From Plasmodium malariae (taxonomy: Eukaryota > Apicomplexa > Aconoidasida > Haemosporida > Plasmodiidae): a DNA stretch of 64,000 nucleotides. The notes under the pieces were generated by a model. It ran no database searches. It had not been told where the DNA came from and worked only from the letters and a program-made list of their open reading frames with translations. The DNA is taken from NCBI RefSeq assembly GCF_900090045.1, contig NC_041782.1:310001-374000 (forward strand), in the 5' to 3' direction. The first letter of the stretch is position 1. Every line of letters starts with the position of its first letter. This document shows positions 1-14,293 of the stretch, piece after piece. A program made the position numbers and the translations under genes.

Positions 1-824
1 ATATAGTGTAACTTTATATCTTAATATTAAAATAAAATAAAATGTCAAAAAATGTAAGAATTTTTTTTTTCTATATTATGCATTAAAAATAAGCATACTA
101 TTAAACGTAGTATTATTAATTACTCTTATAATAAAAAAGAATATTAATCTGTTACAAGATTTCAATATTAAATTAAATAACGGAATCTCAGACAAATTAT
201 TTATTTAAGAACAAAACGTACATAAATGAACAAATGATTTAACATATATATGTCGTTATAAGAATTGTTATTTAGGGCCTTAATTCTCCCTTTAATATTA
301 TTATTTAGAGATTCTAATTGCCAATGTTATTCTAAGTATAAAGCTAACTTATAAATACATAAATATAAATATACTTTATAATTATAAGTTATAAATTCAA
401 TATATATTTATATTTTTATTTAAAAAATAATTTAATTAAAAAATAATAAAAAAAAGTATTGCTTAAAATTTCATGAATTAATATGGTAATACTTAATATA
501 AAATAGTTCAATTTTATAAATGCATATATTAAAACTTGCTGTTTTTATTAAAATAAGCTCTAATAATATATTCTTCTAGAAATAGAAAAAATTATATATA
601 ATCGGTATATTTTTAAAATAATTACATTTACGTCTTTGTATTTCAAACCTATTTTTCTCTTCTGAATTACTCATTAATATATACTCTTCTTTTTATTTCT
701 TTCCTTTAGGTATGACATCATTTAAGAAATTTATTTCAATGATATCCTTTAATTTTATGTGAATATGGTTCTATTATATTTTGAGTGTATTATTTTGAAT
801 TTGCAGCAAGTATAATTCTATTAT
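1..824. other. 3' flank of STP1 copy A
   Basis: A+T-rich non-coding sequence. Parts of it (about 620-760) resemble, in inverted orientation, the sequence after the stop of STP1 copy B (about 27930-28060), including a shared TAATGAGTAAT segment. This shows that the duplicated unit runs past the coding end. No gene is seen. Confidence 0.5.
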
Positions 825-3399
825 TTAATCTAATTTATCAATATTATTTTCTTTATATGTAGAACATACATCTGAATCATTGTCTTTTATCCAATCTTCT
901 AGCTCCTGCGTAAAACAGTTCTGTCCTTTATAAGAACGAATTTCCTCATTAAGTTTATGCTCTAAAACGTAACTTTTTTCTTCAGTTCTTTCTTCTGCAA
1001 TTTTCGATTTTCTATCTGAGTTTTCCATTGTAAATGATTCATTTATGGAATTATCAAAATATGATTCCCTATTATCTATACGCTCCTCTTTTATGCATTC
1101 CTCTAATATCATCATAAATACAAGTATACATAGTTTTTCTAGTAATTTTTTTTTAACATATTTATATAATTCTTCACAACTTTTGTTATGTTCCATTTCT
1201 TCTACATTTATTAGTGACACACTATTTTTAGTTTCTTCATTTTCATATTCATCTAATATATTATCAATTTCATCTGTTAATCCCATAAACCAGTACTGTT
1301 CCAGATAGTGCTCTACAATTTTACCCTTGTTTGATATCCACTGTCTCCATATATCTTTTTCTCCTAAAAATGAAAATTTTTGATTTTCGTTTGAAGATTT
1401 ATTTTTTAATTCTTCCATTTTTTTTACCTTAGATTTTTCTTTTTTCCATTCATTTTTCAAATTATTAAACCAATCTTCTTTTTTAAATTTTTCAGAATGA
1501 TTTCTGTGTCTTTCTATCCATTTATTCCACAGAATATTTTTTTCCTCATTATCAATGCTGCATTGAATATTTTCCATTTGATAATCATTTATCAAATTAG
1601 AATAGGATCTACGTTCCTCATTTTTGAATATTTCTAGACATATTGCTAAAAATTCTCCTTTGTTTAATTCCCATTCATCATTTCTGAATTCCTCGAGTAC
1701 TTCCATATGTACTTCTATAATAGTTTTAGATCTTTCTTTTTTTCTCTTTAACATATTTGTATTTTTTATGGTGTTATGTTCATATATTTTTAATTTTTTT
1801 ATTATTTCCTTATCATCACATATTGGCTGATCTAAATGACCATCTGATAAAAACTTATCTTTCTTGTCAGTATCTGAAAGTAGTAGTATTCTGAGAAATT
1901 TAACTTGTCTTCTTCTTATATATTTTTTTTTTTTGAACTTCCCCTTTAAAGCATACTACAATACAAAAGAAATATATTTAAAAATTAAATTATTACAATA
2001 ATCAAATGTTTATAATATTTTTAATAATTTTATATTACTTTAATAAAAAAGGAAAGTACAATAATAATTAGAAATGATATTAAAAATGATGATACATATG
2101 GGTTATGTGAATTTGCTACTGGACCTGCATTAATTTTATGTATATATGCAATAATTTGTTTAGTTATCACAAAAATATAAAAGAAAACATCATTAATGTT
2201 ACCTTGAATTTTAGAGTCTGCAGGATTATGAGGGGTTTTAGCAATTGATACTTCAGAAGCTGCTAGTATAGTTTTAATATGACTACCTGCTTCTAATTCT
2301 GGGCTACCTGGTAATTTTACTATAGAACTGCTTAACGTTTCCTGTGTAGATGAAGAATTTGTAACATCATCTGGTTTTTGAGTAATTGAATCGTGTGTAT
2401 CTGTACCTAAATTATCTGAATTTACCATTGTGGTGCCTTCAATTGCTGCTTCTTGTTGAGCTATGTCTGAAGGTGGACCGTCTGGAGAATCAACAAGGGA
2501 ACTATCAGGTGAACTATCAGATAGATGTTTCACTTGATGTGAAATTCCTTCTTGAGGTACAGGCAAAACTTCTGATTTAATTTGAACTAATTCTGGTTCT
2601 CTTAATATTTTTTCTTTAGGTGCAGGTTGACTAGTTTCCTCTGGTTTAATACATATGCATTCAGGAACTTTATTTAACATTCTAGTATTCAGTATGTTGC
2701 ATTGTTTTGTAGGAAAATGCGATGATAAACTTTTATATATGCAACTTTTACTAATGAGATTTCTGGTATTCTGGAAATGTCCCTTCTTACTTGTAAACCA
2801 ATCCTTATATTCCGTACAATGCTTTAAACAATCAGCATTACTATTACAATTATATGTTCTATTACCTCCTTCCTTGAAGGCACTTAGTTTTTGTTCATAT
2901 ACTTTAATTGTTTCACAGAAATCTAGTGCATCATATTTTAATTCTAAAAGATCTCTTTCATTCTGCTCGAAAATCATGGGACAACCACCATGTTCAGTAA
3001 GCTCATCAAATTTACTCTTAAAATAATTCCTAAGTACTGGGACCCACTGATTAGGATTCGTATATTTTGGAGGTTTATCCTTTAACTTAATTAGATAATC
3101 ATTCAATTGTAAGCATTCTTTCTTAAATTCATTTTTATCTTTCTTTTCCTTTAATGAAGCTAGGCTAGATAAAATTTTTCTTTGAGCTTGAATAAATTCT
3201 GGTTTCCGAACGTATCGTAAGGCCCCATAACCCAGACCAGCGTAGTTCTATATTAAAAAAAATATTAGGAATTATGTAAGCATTAGTTTTTTGCGTCATT
3301 TATATTATAATTTTTGTTTATCATAAACAAATAATTTATCCACAAATTTATTCATATTAAAAGAATAATGAATATTACCGTGGTAGCACAATTTTCCAT
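825..3399 (-). CDS. STP1 (SURFIN-type) surface protein, copy A, complete, four exons
   Basis: Probable variant surface protein of the STP1 family, related to SURFINs and thought to be displayed on infected red cells or merozoites. Exons read from the minus strand: 3399-3379, 3247-2203, 2124-2039 and 1955-825, all with GT/AG borders and consistent phases, giving about 760 residues without an internal stop. Exon 1 encodes only MENCATT, and no signal peptide is visible. Residues about 8-190 form a Cys-rich head (CPMIFEQ, NCNSNADCLKHC, QCNILN, PECICIK). A Pro/Ser/Thr-rich variable stalk follows to about 355, then one membrane helix at about 365-384 (YVSSFLISFLIIIVLSFFIK). The cytoplasmic part opens with KFKKKKYIRRR and is Trp-rich (LWNKWIERHR, EDWFNNLKNEW, IWRQWIS). 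Exon 3 could also be read by retaining intron 2, which is open in frame, but that would place the conserved TM exon and the last exon out of the arrangement seen in copy B. Family assignment is from recognised sequence pattern; the ligand is unknown. Confidence 0.9.
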
Positions 3400-4848
3400 A
3401 TTGACTCTACATTATTACTCCAGTTCGTTTTAAATAACAAACTGAAAAAAAGATACAAATATATATCTTTCTACTTATAAGTATCATAATTTTAAAATAA
3501 CAAATATTAATATAAAATAGAAAAATTTGAGTTACGTAGGAATTTATATGTGAACTAAAAAATAATTTAATAGATTAATATTCATTTCATATAATTCTAG
3601 TATTTTTTTTACTCCAAATAAATGTATCAAATCTAAAGATATATTCTAATATTATATTTATTTTAAATCAAGTTCGAATAATTATTTTTATGTAAAATTT
3701 GTACGGAAGTTATTGGAAAAGCTAAATAACTAATATAAAAAAAATTATAAATAAGTAATATTAGCATGTGATATAAAAGTTATTGTGCAAAAATTATCAT
3801 TAATATATGTATTGTATCTTCTTTTTCTTACCGCGTACACATATATACATATATTAATACTTGTATTAATATGATTTATTCATTTTGTTCTTTTCTTTTT
3901 GAATATAAATAATCTATAAAAAAATTTGTTATTAGAATGTCAGCACGTTCCCTTTTTCCTAAATTATATTTATTATTTATTTTTGATATAATGTATTATG
4001 GTGTTATTATTGTTATGATAATAGTTTTTTATATTTACTATAACATACTATAAAGAAAAATTAAGATTATATAAATTATACTATGTTGTTTCTACAGTTT
4101 TTGAAAGTATACAATTGAAATTTACGTGACTTTTAATATTATATATGCATATAAATTACCTACAAATGAATTATATACGGTATTTATTATTCCTCTGAAT
4201 ATTTTAAAATAGTATAATTTATTAGATATATAAGTTATAATGTATATGTATAATGCTACATATGAACATGATTTTTCTTGGACTAAACTTGAAAATTAAA
4301 ATACATATTAAGATGCGTTAATTAGCGAAAATTACTCCTAGCACTTTATTGAAATATTGAAAATTATAAGGACATACTTATATAAAAATTAATTATATGG
4401 TTTTAAAAAAGTAAAATGAAGTATAAAAGTTTTTAGAAAGAATTATATTATCGTAATTCCGTTTAAGTGGAATAATATACAACATTAAATAATAAATAAA
4501 GTATTTAAACATTACAATTATTTTTTAATAGTTATTAGTAGATATGTTCCAATAAATAGATTAAGAAGATGTTATTCATTTTTTTTTTTTTTTTTTTTTG
4601 TATTTTTCTTTTATTGATAATAAATGATAATAATTTTTTATCAATATTAATAAATATTTATTTAGCATGCAAAAAAAAGATGGGGTATTATATTATAGCT
4701 TTCTAAGAGTTGAACTTGTAAAACCAATTACAACATAAATTAAAAATATTACAAACAACATAGATTACTCTACTATAATATAAATATATTATCACTAATT
4801 TTAATACTTGTTATGAAATATGTACATAAGAAATATAAATTGGTAAGA

Positions 4849-4879
<31 letters not shown>

Positions 4880-5360
4880 TGAAAATTAATTTTTGTAAAT
4901 AATTACTTCATATAACAAATTAAGCTATTATATATATGTTTAATAAATCTTATATCTTAAATAATTATAGGTTTCATCTATTTTTAAATTTTGAAATTAG
5001 TTATATATATTTTTTTTGTTCTTTATTATACTCTTTTTTTTTCATTTTAATCGTTTACATTCTATTAGTTTCCTTTTAAAAATAAATTGGTTAATAACTA
5101 TATACTGGGGGAATAAACACAAAACTTTTTTATTATTTTTTAAGATATTATATATTTAAACTGTTATATTTGATTATGTTACTTACATATATGGTAAATA
5201 TAATACATAAAGAATATAAAATAAATGGCTAATATATGGAAACACTAAAGAATATATTATTTTGTCAAATATCTGAAAGAATATTGGATGAACTACATGA
5301 AATTTGTTTTCAAATATTAGTATAACAATATTTCTTCTTTTTTTTTTATAATATTTTATA
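3400..5360 (-). repeat. Left arm of inverted repeat: 5' flank of STP1 copy A
   Basis: Reverse-complemented, this flank aligns by eye along its length with 23280-25280 upstream of STP1 copy B. Matching blocks include 3560-3600 with about 25095-25140, 3665-3720 with about 24955-24995, 3750-3810 with about 24865-24920, the poly(T) run 4579-4599 with the poly(A) run 24067-24085, and 5170-5300 with about 23405-23520. Divergence is moderate and higher than in the first exons. It probably contains the promoter and 5' UTR, but I could not place a start site. Confidence 0.75.
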
Positions 5361-8300
5361 AATATATGAACATTTTATTTTTATTTTTTTTATTAATTTT
5401 TTATTGATTATTTTGTTTTAATATATTCTGTAAGTTAATTTATGGTGATTCACTTTATTCATAATATTTATTTAGAAGTAATACAAGATTAATAACATTT
5501 CATATGAGCCATTGATTATTTCCTCGAAGTACTTTGAATATATTATTTATTCGTTTATTTAAAAAATAATATTTACCATTAAAATAGATATGTTGAGTAC
5601 GTACATTTTTGATATAAAGCACACTAATATAATATATATATATATATATAAAGGAGCACAACATATAGCTGAAAATTTATATAAAAACAATCCTATTTAA
5701 CATTATTTATTTACTTTAGATAACGTAATTCTTTCTTACATAATATGTAATAATCGTTATATAAATTATTATAAAAGACCACTTATATAATTAAATTTAC
5801 AATTCATATTATTTCATACGAGAATGCCCAATTGTGGATGAATTCTCAGAGTTCTTGTTATTTTAAATAATAATATATATTAAAATACAATAAAAAAAAA
5901 TTATTTTATGATAATATATTTTCGTATTACATATATGCCTTTAGTTATACACGTAAATATAAAACAGAAATACACTATATATTGAATGAATATTTATAAG
6001 TAATTTCATTCAAATTACAATAAGTTATATTAATCCGTATTGTCTTAATATAAAATATGTAATATTAGCGTTGTTTTAATTAATATTATTTAATTCTATT
6101 AAAACAAATATCGTGGTTCTTTGTATAATATACTTAATATCAGGTTATATTGTTCTCTCACTTACCTTTTGAAATTATATCTCTATTATATATCGAATTT
6201 CTAATAATTTAATAATTACAGCACAAAAATTATTATATATGTATTAATATCACAATAATATATAACGTACGCTTATTATTACAAATTTTTAGTAAATTTA
6301 ATAATAATACTTTTTATCCATTACATACGCTGTTCATATTGCGCATATTTAATTATTAAATCATTCTTTTTGGTACATGTCTATTTATACATATTATATT
6401 AATGAATCACCTATAAGAAATATTATGTACCCTAACTATATCATTGGAGAACAGTTAAATGGACTATAGGTATCCATTAAAAAAATTAATGTATTTTTAT
6501 ATTTTCTTTGTTTTAATTACTTATAATATTGAGTAGGTTATTTATCTTTTAATTTAATATATATATTATTTTTACCTTGTTAAAATATATCTCCTGTTTC
6601 TTTATATATGAACTTTTTACAGTTATCCTAGTATTGTACCTATATATATTACAAACTCAGTATATATATTAATAAAAATGTTTAGTAACACTTCTTTTTT
6701 GGTATTTTTCAAAATACCATTCAGTTAACTTATTCACTAATATAATTTTTATTAAAAAAAATATATTTTTTTGAACATTTTTAAATTATAATTGTGTACA
6801 ATACGATAGGATATATAGTATCTGATATCAGCGGAATGTGTATTATAATATTCAGAACTATTTAGAGGTATATGTCCATTATGTTCATCTATATATTTCA
6901 ATATATTTTTATTTTTTCCTATTCAAGATGATTTCAAAGACAGAGTGAATTAAATCATTGTTATAAAAATTACATATTTGTAAAAACAGCACTTTTACAA
7001 CAATAACTTCTTGTTATAGATTAAAAGGTTGTAGAAGAGGATTTATATTACTAAGTGAAATAAACTGTAGTCTTCCTCAAAAAACAAATATGAAAAATAT
7101 TGTAATAAATTTTATTGTAATTATTAAAAATAAAGAGATAAATTCATATCCAGTAACATGAGAAGAATTTTTCATGTAACTGTGATTATACTTGCGAAAA
7201 TTTTACAGGAAATGGGATTTACATAGCATAAAAATTCTCATACACATAATAAAATTTAAGTATGGTACATTATTTCATTTAGTTATATCATTTTTATTAG
7301 TACTACAATTATATTAAAAATATTGCAAATACGTACAAAAATTATTGCCATATTGTACAACATATCATTTTATATGATTATTATATAATAAATATTACTT
7401 TTCAGAATACATGAAAATAAACTCTTCATTAATTTAAGTATTATAAATGTTCAGGAATATTGATACAAGTAATATATATTAGAAATATATAAAAAAAAAA
7501 TTTTCTAGCAATATTTCTTTGTAGGAAAACAAAAGCATAGATATATTTAGGTTAATTATAAATGAAATCATAAAAATAGTACATTTTGTTTGTTAGAAAT
7601 TAACCCCATGAATTAATATTCCATTTTTTTATTTATTGAAATATATAACTATTATAAATAACAGAAATATTTTGAAAATTGATATATAATATTATTTTAT
7701 ATATATATTGTTTTATTTGTATGTATCAAATAATAATAATAATATTATTCATTATAAAATAGACATGGAAAGCATGAATATTTATTTTTATATATACATG
7801 TCATTAGCTATACCATATGCTTATAGTGTATATAATTAGGAATTGAGAAATTATATACTTTACTAGTAAATTAAACTATTTTTTTATGATTTCTTAATTT
7901 AGATTAACAATATATAATTTAGAAAAATACAGATTTATTTTTTAAAAAAGTACTCTATAAAAGTGTTTACAATGCTTTTTTCTAAAAGTAAAAAGGTAAT
8001 ATATACATGTAAATATTTAACAAAATTTTATTATATAATGAACTCATTTTACGTATTTTTTTTAGTAAGTTATATGGGGATTATTATAAATTTTTAAAAT
8101 GAATTGTATTATATGTAAATATTAACTGAGTTTAAAAAAAATGAAACTATGAAATTTCACAAAAACCTAAAAGAAACAAAATAATAGTTTTCATAAAAGT
8201 TTTTACTAAAACAATATATATATTAAAACAACAAAAATATAATAATGCTAATTTTTTTTTATATTATTTTTTTTTTTTTTTGTAATTTAACAATAGCATT

Positions 8301-9706
8301 ATTAAATTAGCTATTTTTTTTCTAATTACTTCTACTATAATAATAATTTATGAATATCAATATAAAGCCTTATTTGAAAATATTACAATAATATTTTGCA
8401 TATATATTATTATTATAATTATCATTCTCTGGTTTACAATACACAGTAACAAATATATAGGGAAATAATAAATAAAATTTTCTTAAAAGTATTTTAAATA
8501 AATTATTATTTATTTATATATTTAGATTTTTTTTATTATTGTATACCCCTAAAATATATTCCTAACACTATGTACTTTTAAGAGAATAAATAAATAATAA
8601 TTTATTCATTCTAAAATTACTGAATCACAAAATTCAGTACATAATGTTGTTATACTTTCTCATTTGTCATTTAAATACTTTATCTTGTATTTCATTTCTA
8701 AATTTATTTCATTTGATAAATTTTTACATTAATGATTTTATATATAATATTTTTAGATCATTTATATCTATAATCTCTCTTTTTTATGTTATTTTTTACC
8801 CATATTAATATTTCTTCAAAAAATATATAATGAAATAAAATAAAATAAATATATGGATATAAAAAATTTTCACTTAGTAATACTGGCATAAATTAAACAT
8901 TATTCAAAATTATAATCTTCAAAAATTATTGCAAAAAAAAAAAAATTAAATATCAGTACTTATTTAACTTTATACATATATTCAAAGAATAATTCTATAT
9001 CTATTCTTTTTTTTTATGCATGCATTAGACTATAAAAGGATACATTACTTTAGGGAATAACTAAAGAATGCGTTGTGATTAACATAATACAAAAAATTGT
9101 ATATGTTATATTTTTCTTCATTTATTATTCCTATTGTTTCATTCATGTATTAATTATTATTTTTTTAAAAATATTAAGTCCTTCCAATGTATGATGCTTA
9201 TAATTTTTGAATTTTTAATGAAAAAACATCAGCAATATTAGATATGTTCTTAACGTATGAGTTAATGTATTACATGTATATTCTATACGTACTGTATAGT
9301 ATATAAACTCCTTATATCCTTAAAGTATGAAATCACATATACCTTTCTTTTATTATTATGAAATGTATTAATAAAAAATATATTTAATTAGAGTACTGTA
9401 CTAAATAATTTAATTATATATTTCTGAATATTTATTAATGAATCCAAATTATTTTATTTTAAAGAATGTTAAATTTATTTCTAAATAACATTAAGATAAA
9501 AATTATATAATGCATTCTTAAGAATATTTTTCTATTTCTACGTTGTAAAAAGTATCATAGTTATATAAATATAATTCTCATAGAAAAATGAAAAATAACT
9601 AAAGAAAAAAGAATAAATGAGTAATATGTTTTCCATTATTATCAAATGTATGTTATATTATTGTTAATATTTTCCTTAATATATTATAATATATAATATT
9701 CATATC
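5361..9706. other. A+T-rich intergenic sequence
   Basis: No supportable gene on either strand. The last roughly 700 bases (about 9000-9700) form the 5' flank of the following fam-l/fam-m-type pseudogene and resemble the flanks before 13385 and 16837. The remainder is low-complexity A+T with homopolymer and TA runs. Confidence 0.5.
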
Positions 9707-10709
9707 ATGAAACAAAAAATTACGTCGATCTCTCTCATTAATATTTTTCTTATTTTTTTCTGTTATGTTTGATATACCTTTTTAACAATGACATCGTAAT
9801 AGAATATTACTAACGTATACTAGTGTTGTTAGTATTTTCAGTATTCTTTATTAATACCATATTTTATAATAAGATTAATTATATTTTTAAATAATGAATA
9901 TTTACTTTGTTTTTTAGAGTACTATTAACAAATCTTTGCATGCAACCAACATTATGGTTAAAAAATTAAATACAAGATCTTATCGATTACTAGCAAAATG
10001 TAAACAACAAAGGAATCCATGTATTGTAAGTTTAAAAAAGGAGATACCAAGGAATGAAGTTAACAAAACAAATTATATATCTTATTCTGAAAAAAGCTCT
10101 ACAGCATAGAATAAAAAGTCAAATGGAGGTTAATCAAGGAATCTGGCGTTGCTCAAAAAAGATATAAAAAATAATTCTTATATATTTGAAAAAGAAAAAT
10201 GTTCCTTTATGGAAAAAAAAATATTCAAAGAACTTGATTTTATAGATTTTCCTAAAAAAAACAGCGCAATTAATAATAAGACTTTCAAAAAAGCAATACG
10301 TAAAAAATACGGATTACGAATTCCTACACCAATATTATTGTTCTTTTTGTTATTCGTATTAGTTATAGTAGATTTATCATTAGGTATTTCAATTCACAAG
10401 AGTTTTCCTATATCATTGGCGTTGTGGAATCCATTAGAAGTTTCGAAATTGGATTGGTTTAAGTCCATTTTTAATGGGTTGAAAGAATAGAACTGGTTCT
10501 CTAAACCTCCAATATGGAATATAAGTGAATCAATGACGCACGTTATCAATGCCAAAAAATTGTTAGGACGTTTTTGTGGTGTTCTAATATATTTCATACC
10601 TTTCGTTATATTAGGTGTCACATTTATATTAGAAATGGTATATTATCATAAAATAGTAAAAAAATTTGAAAAAAATAAATTTAGGCGAAAACAAAAACAA
10701 AAACTATGA
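9707..10709 (+). pseudogene. fam-l/fam-m-type exported protein, pseudogene (tandem copy 1)
   Basis: Two-exon gene of the P. malariae-type fam-l/fam-m group, which are small exported membrane proteins of unknown function. Exon 1 starts at 9707 with MKQKITSISLINIF. Against the intact pattern seen at 13385 it has a net two-base gain, so the hydrophobic signal region runs into TGA before the conserved FNND end. Exon 2 (from about 9918 to 10709) reads in one frame through in-frame stops at 10107, 10131 and 10488. That frame contains RSYRLLAKCKQ near the start, MEKKIFKELDFIDF and IRKKYGLRI in the middle, a membrane segment (TPILLFFLLFVLVIVDLSL), a second membrane segment (LIYFIPFVILGVTFI), and the basic end KFRRKQKQKL. 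The single preserved frame despite several stops suggests recent decay. I cannot say which of the two families it belongs to. Confidence 0.85.
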
Positions 10710-13384
10710 AATATGATTTTTGCTATAAATAACTTATTTTTATGAAGTAAAAATTGTAATATATTTAATGATATCTTCGATAAACATATCTATAATTCCT
10801 TACGTCTTATAAATATACCAAAATATATATGATTTCCTTGATAAACAACAGTAAACATGTATGTTATTAGTTATTTTGCGAATTTGAACATTTTAAAGTT
10901 TTTTAATTTATATTATTAAGAATTTTAGATTGATTAAATAGTACGTTTCAATATGTACATTTTTATGTTTCAATATATTTTCGTGAAAAATATATGTATA
11001 TGATTCAAAATGAATATATAATAGAAACATTTATCTAAATTTACTAAATTGTGCTAATTTCTAATTGATATAGAAACTATTTATTTTTGTTTTTTATTTT
11101 GTTCTTTTATAAAATGTTTATGTTTTGTTTATTTAGAAAATTAAACCATACTAAATTAGCAATAATTGTGTCTTGTTTAATAATTAATAAAAGGAAGCAT
11201 ATATATTTCTTTGCTTTTACATGTATATATTTAATTTATCTATTAAGGAAAATACTTACAAATTATTTCATAAAATATGTCCTATAATAAATGCGCCATA
11301 CAAATCTTTTTAATGTGCTTTTAGTATTATTTTCATATTAAAAATTAAAATTTATAAATATATAATAGAATATATATTCATGCAATATTGTTTACTTATA
11401 ACTGTTTACTTATTATGGATTTATTATATTTAGAAAAAAATTAATACTTAATTATATTCATTATCTTATTATTAAAATGAAATATTGAATGATCCTAATT
11501 TAGAATAAATTAAGTACATATATATATAAATGAAAATTAATTAATAAATAAACAAATTAAATATATTTTTTTATTTTTTATATTATTAAAATACAATATA
11601 AATTAAATATATGTAATAATAATTTTCATAGATATGTATATATTCTTTTCTTCACCTTTTCATAATAGTAAAATAGTAATTATGTGTTTATTTCCATGAA
11701 AAGCTAAATTATTATTAGCATTAATTAAAATAAATATATATTTTCTACTATTAAATATTAATATTTCCACTTTGCTTATTTATATACATTTTCTATTTTA
11801 ATTTATATAAATATATTAAGGAAAGTTAATATTATTTTAATTTTTTATAAAAATGTATATAGTTTATGCTGAAATTCAATAATTTCTTTAGATTTATAAT
11901 AAGAGTTTATTAAAAAAAAAGAAATTAAAAGAAAATCCCCTTATATTTACATATAATTTATAAGTAAATGACATTGTTCTATTTGTTACTTAAGCGTTAA
12001 TAGTTTATAATTAAAAAATTATTCTATTTTTTTTTATACAGTGTTTAATAAAATAAATATAATGCATAAGTGTCCCCGCGCAACAGAATTGATAGTTATT
12101 TTCATTTCTTAAATTATATATCACATATAATATACAGAAAGTTGTAGTGTAACATCAATATATGTTTTATATATTACATTTATTTACATTTTAAAAAGAT
12201 TAGTTTAGTCAGTACAAAAACTCATGCATTTTATTTTCTGCGTAAATGTATACGTATGAACTAATGAAGATAAGTCTGATACATACGAACAGTTATGCAG
12301 GGGAAGAATAAGAACATTTCTAATATGAATTTAATAAAAATATATATACATATATATTTTTTTTTTGTTTGTATTCAATATAATTATATTTTATTAAATA
12401 TATTCTTATATGAAAATAATATATATTCATATGTATATATGTGGAATAATTCTACTACTCTAATTTTGCTTTTTGTTTTTTTTTATACTATATTAAGGTT
12501 TTTTTCAAATATATATAACTAAAAAAAAATTATAATAAAAATTAAGTAAATGTACATGACTAATTTTCATTTAGAATAATAGCATAAATAAAACTTAATT
12601 AAAAATTATTGTTTTCAAAAATTATTCTACAAAAGTAAAAAATTATCTTTTTTTTAACCTTAAATTATATATTTCCTCATATATTATGTAATAACAAATT
12701 AATGCAATTTTTTAAATATATTATAGTATATAAAAAATTATATGTAATTACGTAGTAACTAAATAATATGTTATAATTAATTTAATGAAATATGTTCCAT
12801 TCTTCATTTATTACTATTATATTATTATAATTATTTATATTATTTTATAAGTTATAAGTTTTTCCAAAATATAATGTTTATTAAATTGAACTATTAATAG
12901 GATAATATTCTCAAAATTAGAAAGTATGGATTGAATATATATAACAATGTGTTACATATATATTCTATATATTCTATATTGTATATTAATTCAGTAGTTC
13001 CATATAAGAAATCACATATATTTCCCCTTAGATTATTATAAAAAGGATTAATAAAATAAACATTTAATTAGTGTACTACATTAAATAATTAAATTATAAC
13101 TTTGAATAGTTATAAATATGTACATATTATTATTTTTAATGGAAGATACTACCTTTTTAAGTAACATTAATATAAAAATTATATAATATAATTTTTAAAA
13201 TATTTTTCTTTGTATATGTAATGAAAAAACTATACAGTTATATATATTTTATTAAATGCTTACAAAAAAATTATAAAAAAAATATTTTAAAACAAATATA
13301 GCATCCTTTGTCATTAAAAGTATATTTTATTATTATTGATTTTTTTTTTTTTTTGAGTATATTAATATATTATTGATTTATAAC
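10710..13384. other. A+T-rich intergenic; 3' part is the duplicated 5' flank of the next gene
   Basis: No gene is supportable; open frames at 11087 and 12295 are hydrophobic low-complexity readings of A+T-rich DNA. Bases about 12760-13380 align with about 9100-9700, for example the segments around 9250-9420 and 12945-13110, so the tandem unit includes the upstream region. Confidence 0.5.
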
Positions 13385-14293
13385 ATGGAACAAAAAATTA
13401 AGCCAAGCTCACTTATTAAAATTTCTGCGTTAATTTTTTTAACTTGGATATCTCATTTTAACAATGATATAGTATAATATTATTATTTAAGGATATTTGT
13501 ATAGTTTATATTCTTAGTGTTTTATTTTTATAAATACTTATTTTTTAACATGATATAATATTTTTTATTATATTAAATAATAAATATTTAAATTTATATT
13601 TTTTTTTTAGATCACGTATAACAAACTCTCGAATGAAAGCTATAGCATTAGTAAAAAAATAGGTTTACTAAGTTATCGTTTACTAGCAAAATACAAACAA
13701 CATAAGAATTCATATTATACAGAACTAAGAGATGATATACCAAACAATAGAGATTGCAAAATTAAAGATATATCCAATTACGAAAAGGAGCCAAAAAAAA
13801 AAACAGACAATCTATTCAAAGCTCATTAAACAAGGCACAATACTACACAGAAGTTATGGATTATAATAATGGGATGTTTGATGGTAAACATTTCCATTTT
13901 GAAAAAAAATTGATCAAAAAAAAACATTATGACGATTTCTTGGAAAAGAATAGGAGAATTTGTAACATGGCTTTAAAAAAAATAAAATTTAGAAGTTATG
14001 GATTTGGAGTTACTACATTTTTCCTTTTTTTCGTGTTAGGAATAGGAATACCCATATTAAAAGGTCTAGAATCAGTAAAGGATCTTTTAAAGGTAAAACC
14101 AATTGATCAAGTTTGTAATCTTATAAAGAAAATACCTGGTCTAACAAACTTAGAAGATAAATATATTTATTTAATATTTTTTGGCGTGCTTATTATTATA
14201 TTAACAATCATACTTCTAATAGCGATTCCTAAAATATTAAGCAATAATGAGAAATATAAAAAAATTAAGTTGATATCTCAATTAAATGAATAA
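13385..14293 (+). pseudogene. fam-l/fam-m-type exported protein with one frameshift at a poly(A) run (tandem copy 2)
   Basis: Exon 1 (13385-13471) encodes 29 residues with a clean signal-type sequence (MEQKIKPSSLIKIS then LIFLTWISHFNNDI). Exon 2 starts at 13611 and includes LLSYRLLAKYKQHK, the family's export-motif-like stretch. After EKEPKKK the frame breaks at an 11-A run (13793-13803). The correct downstream frame, one base away, continues with SSLNKAQYYTEV and then the long open part from 13856. That part has a first membrane segment (about 13995-14055, GVTTFFLFFVLGIGIPIL), a second near the end (YLIFFGVLIIILTIILLIAI), and the tail KKIKLISQLNE. One missing A explains the whole break, so the gene may be intact in the cell or may use slippage; otherwise it is a very young pseudogene. 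Likely an exported two-helix membrane protein of unknown function. Confidence 0.85.

Noticed and set aside
1045..1308. Plus-strand open frame rich in Ser, opposite STP1 copy A exon 4
   Set aside because: Antisense shadow of the Trp-rich cytoplasmic exon; the same shadow appears opposite copy B (27315-27731).
2386..3026. Plus-strand open frames at 2386 and 2655, opposite STP1 copy A exon 2
   Set aside because: Antisense shadows of a well-supported exon with no family features.
11087..12522. Open frames at 11087 and 12295
   Set aside because: Hydrophobic, low-complexity readings of A+T-rich DNA without motif, splice context or paralogue.
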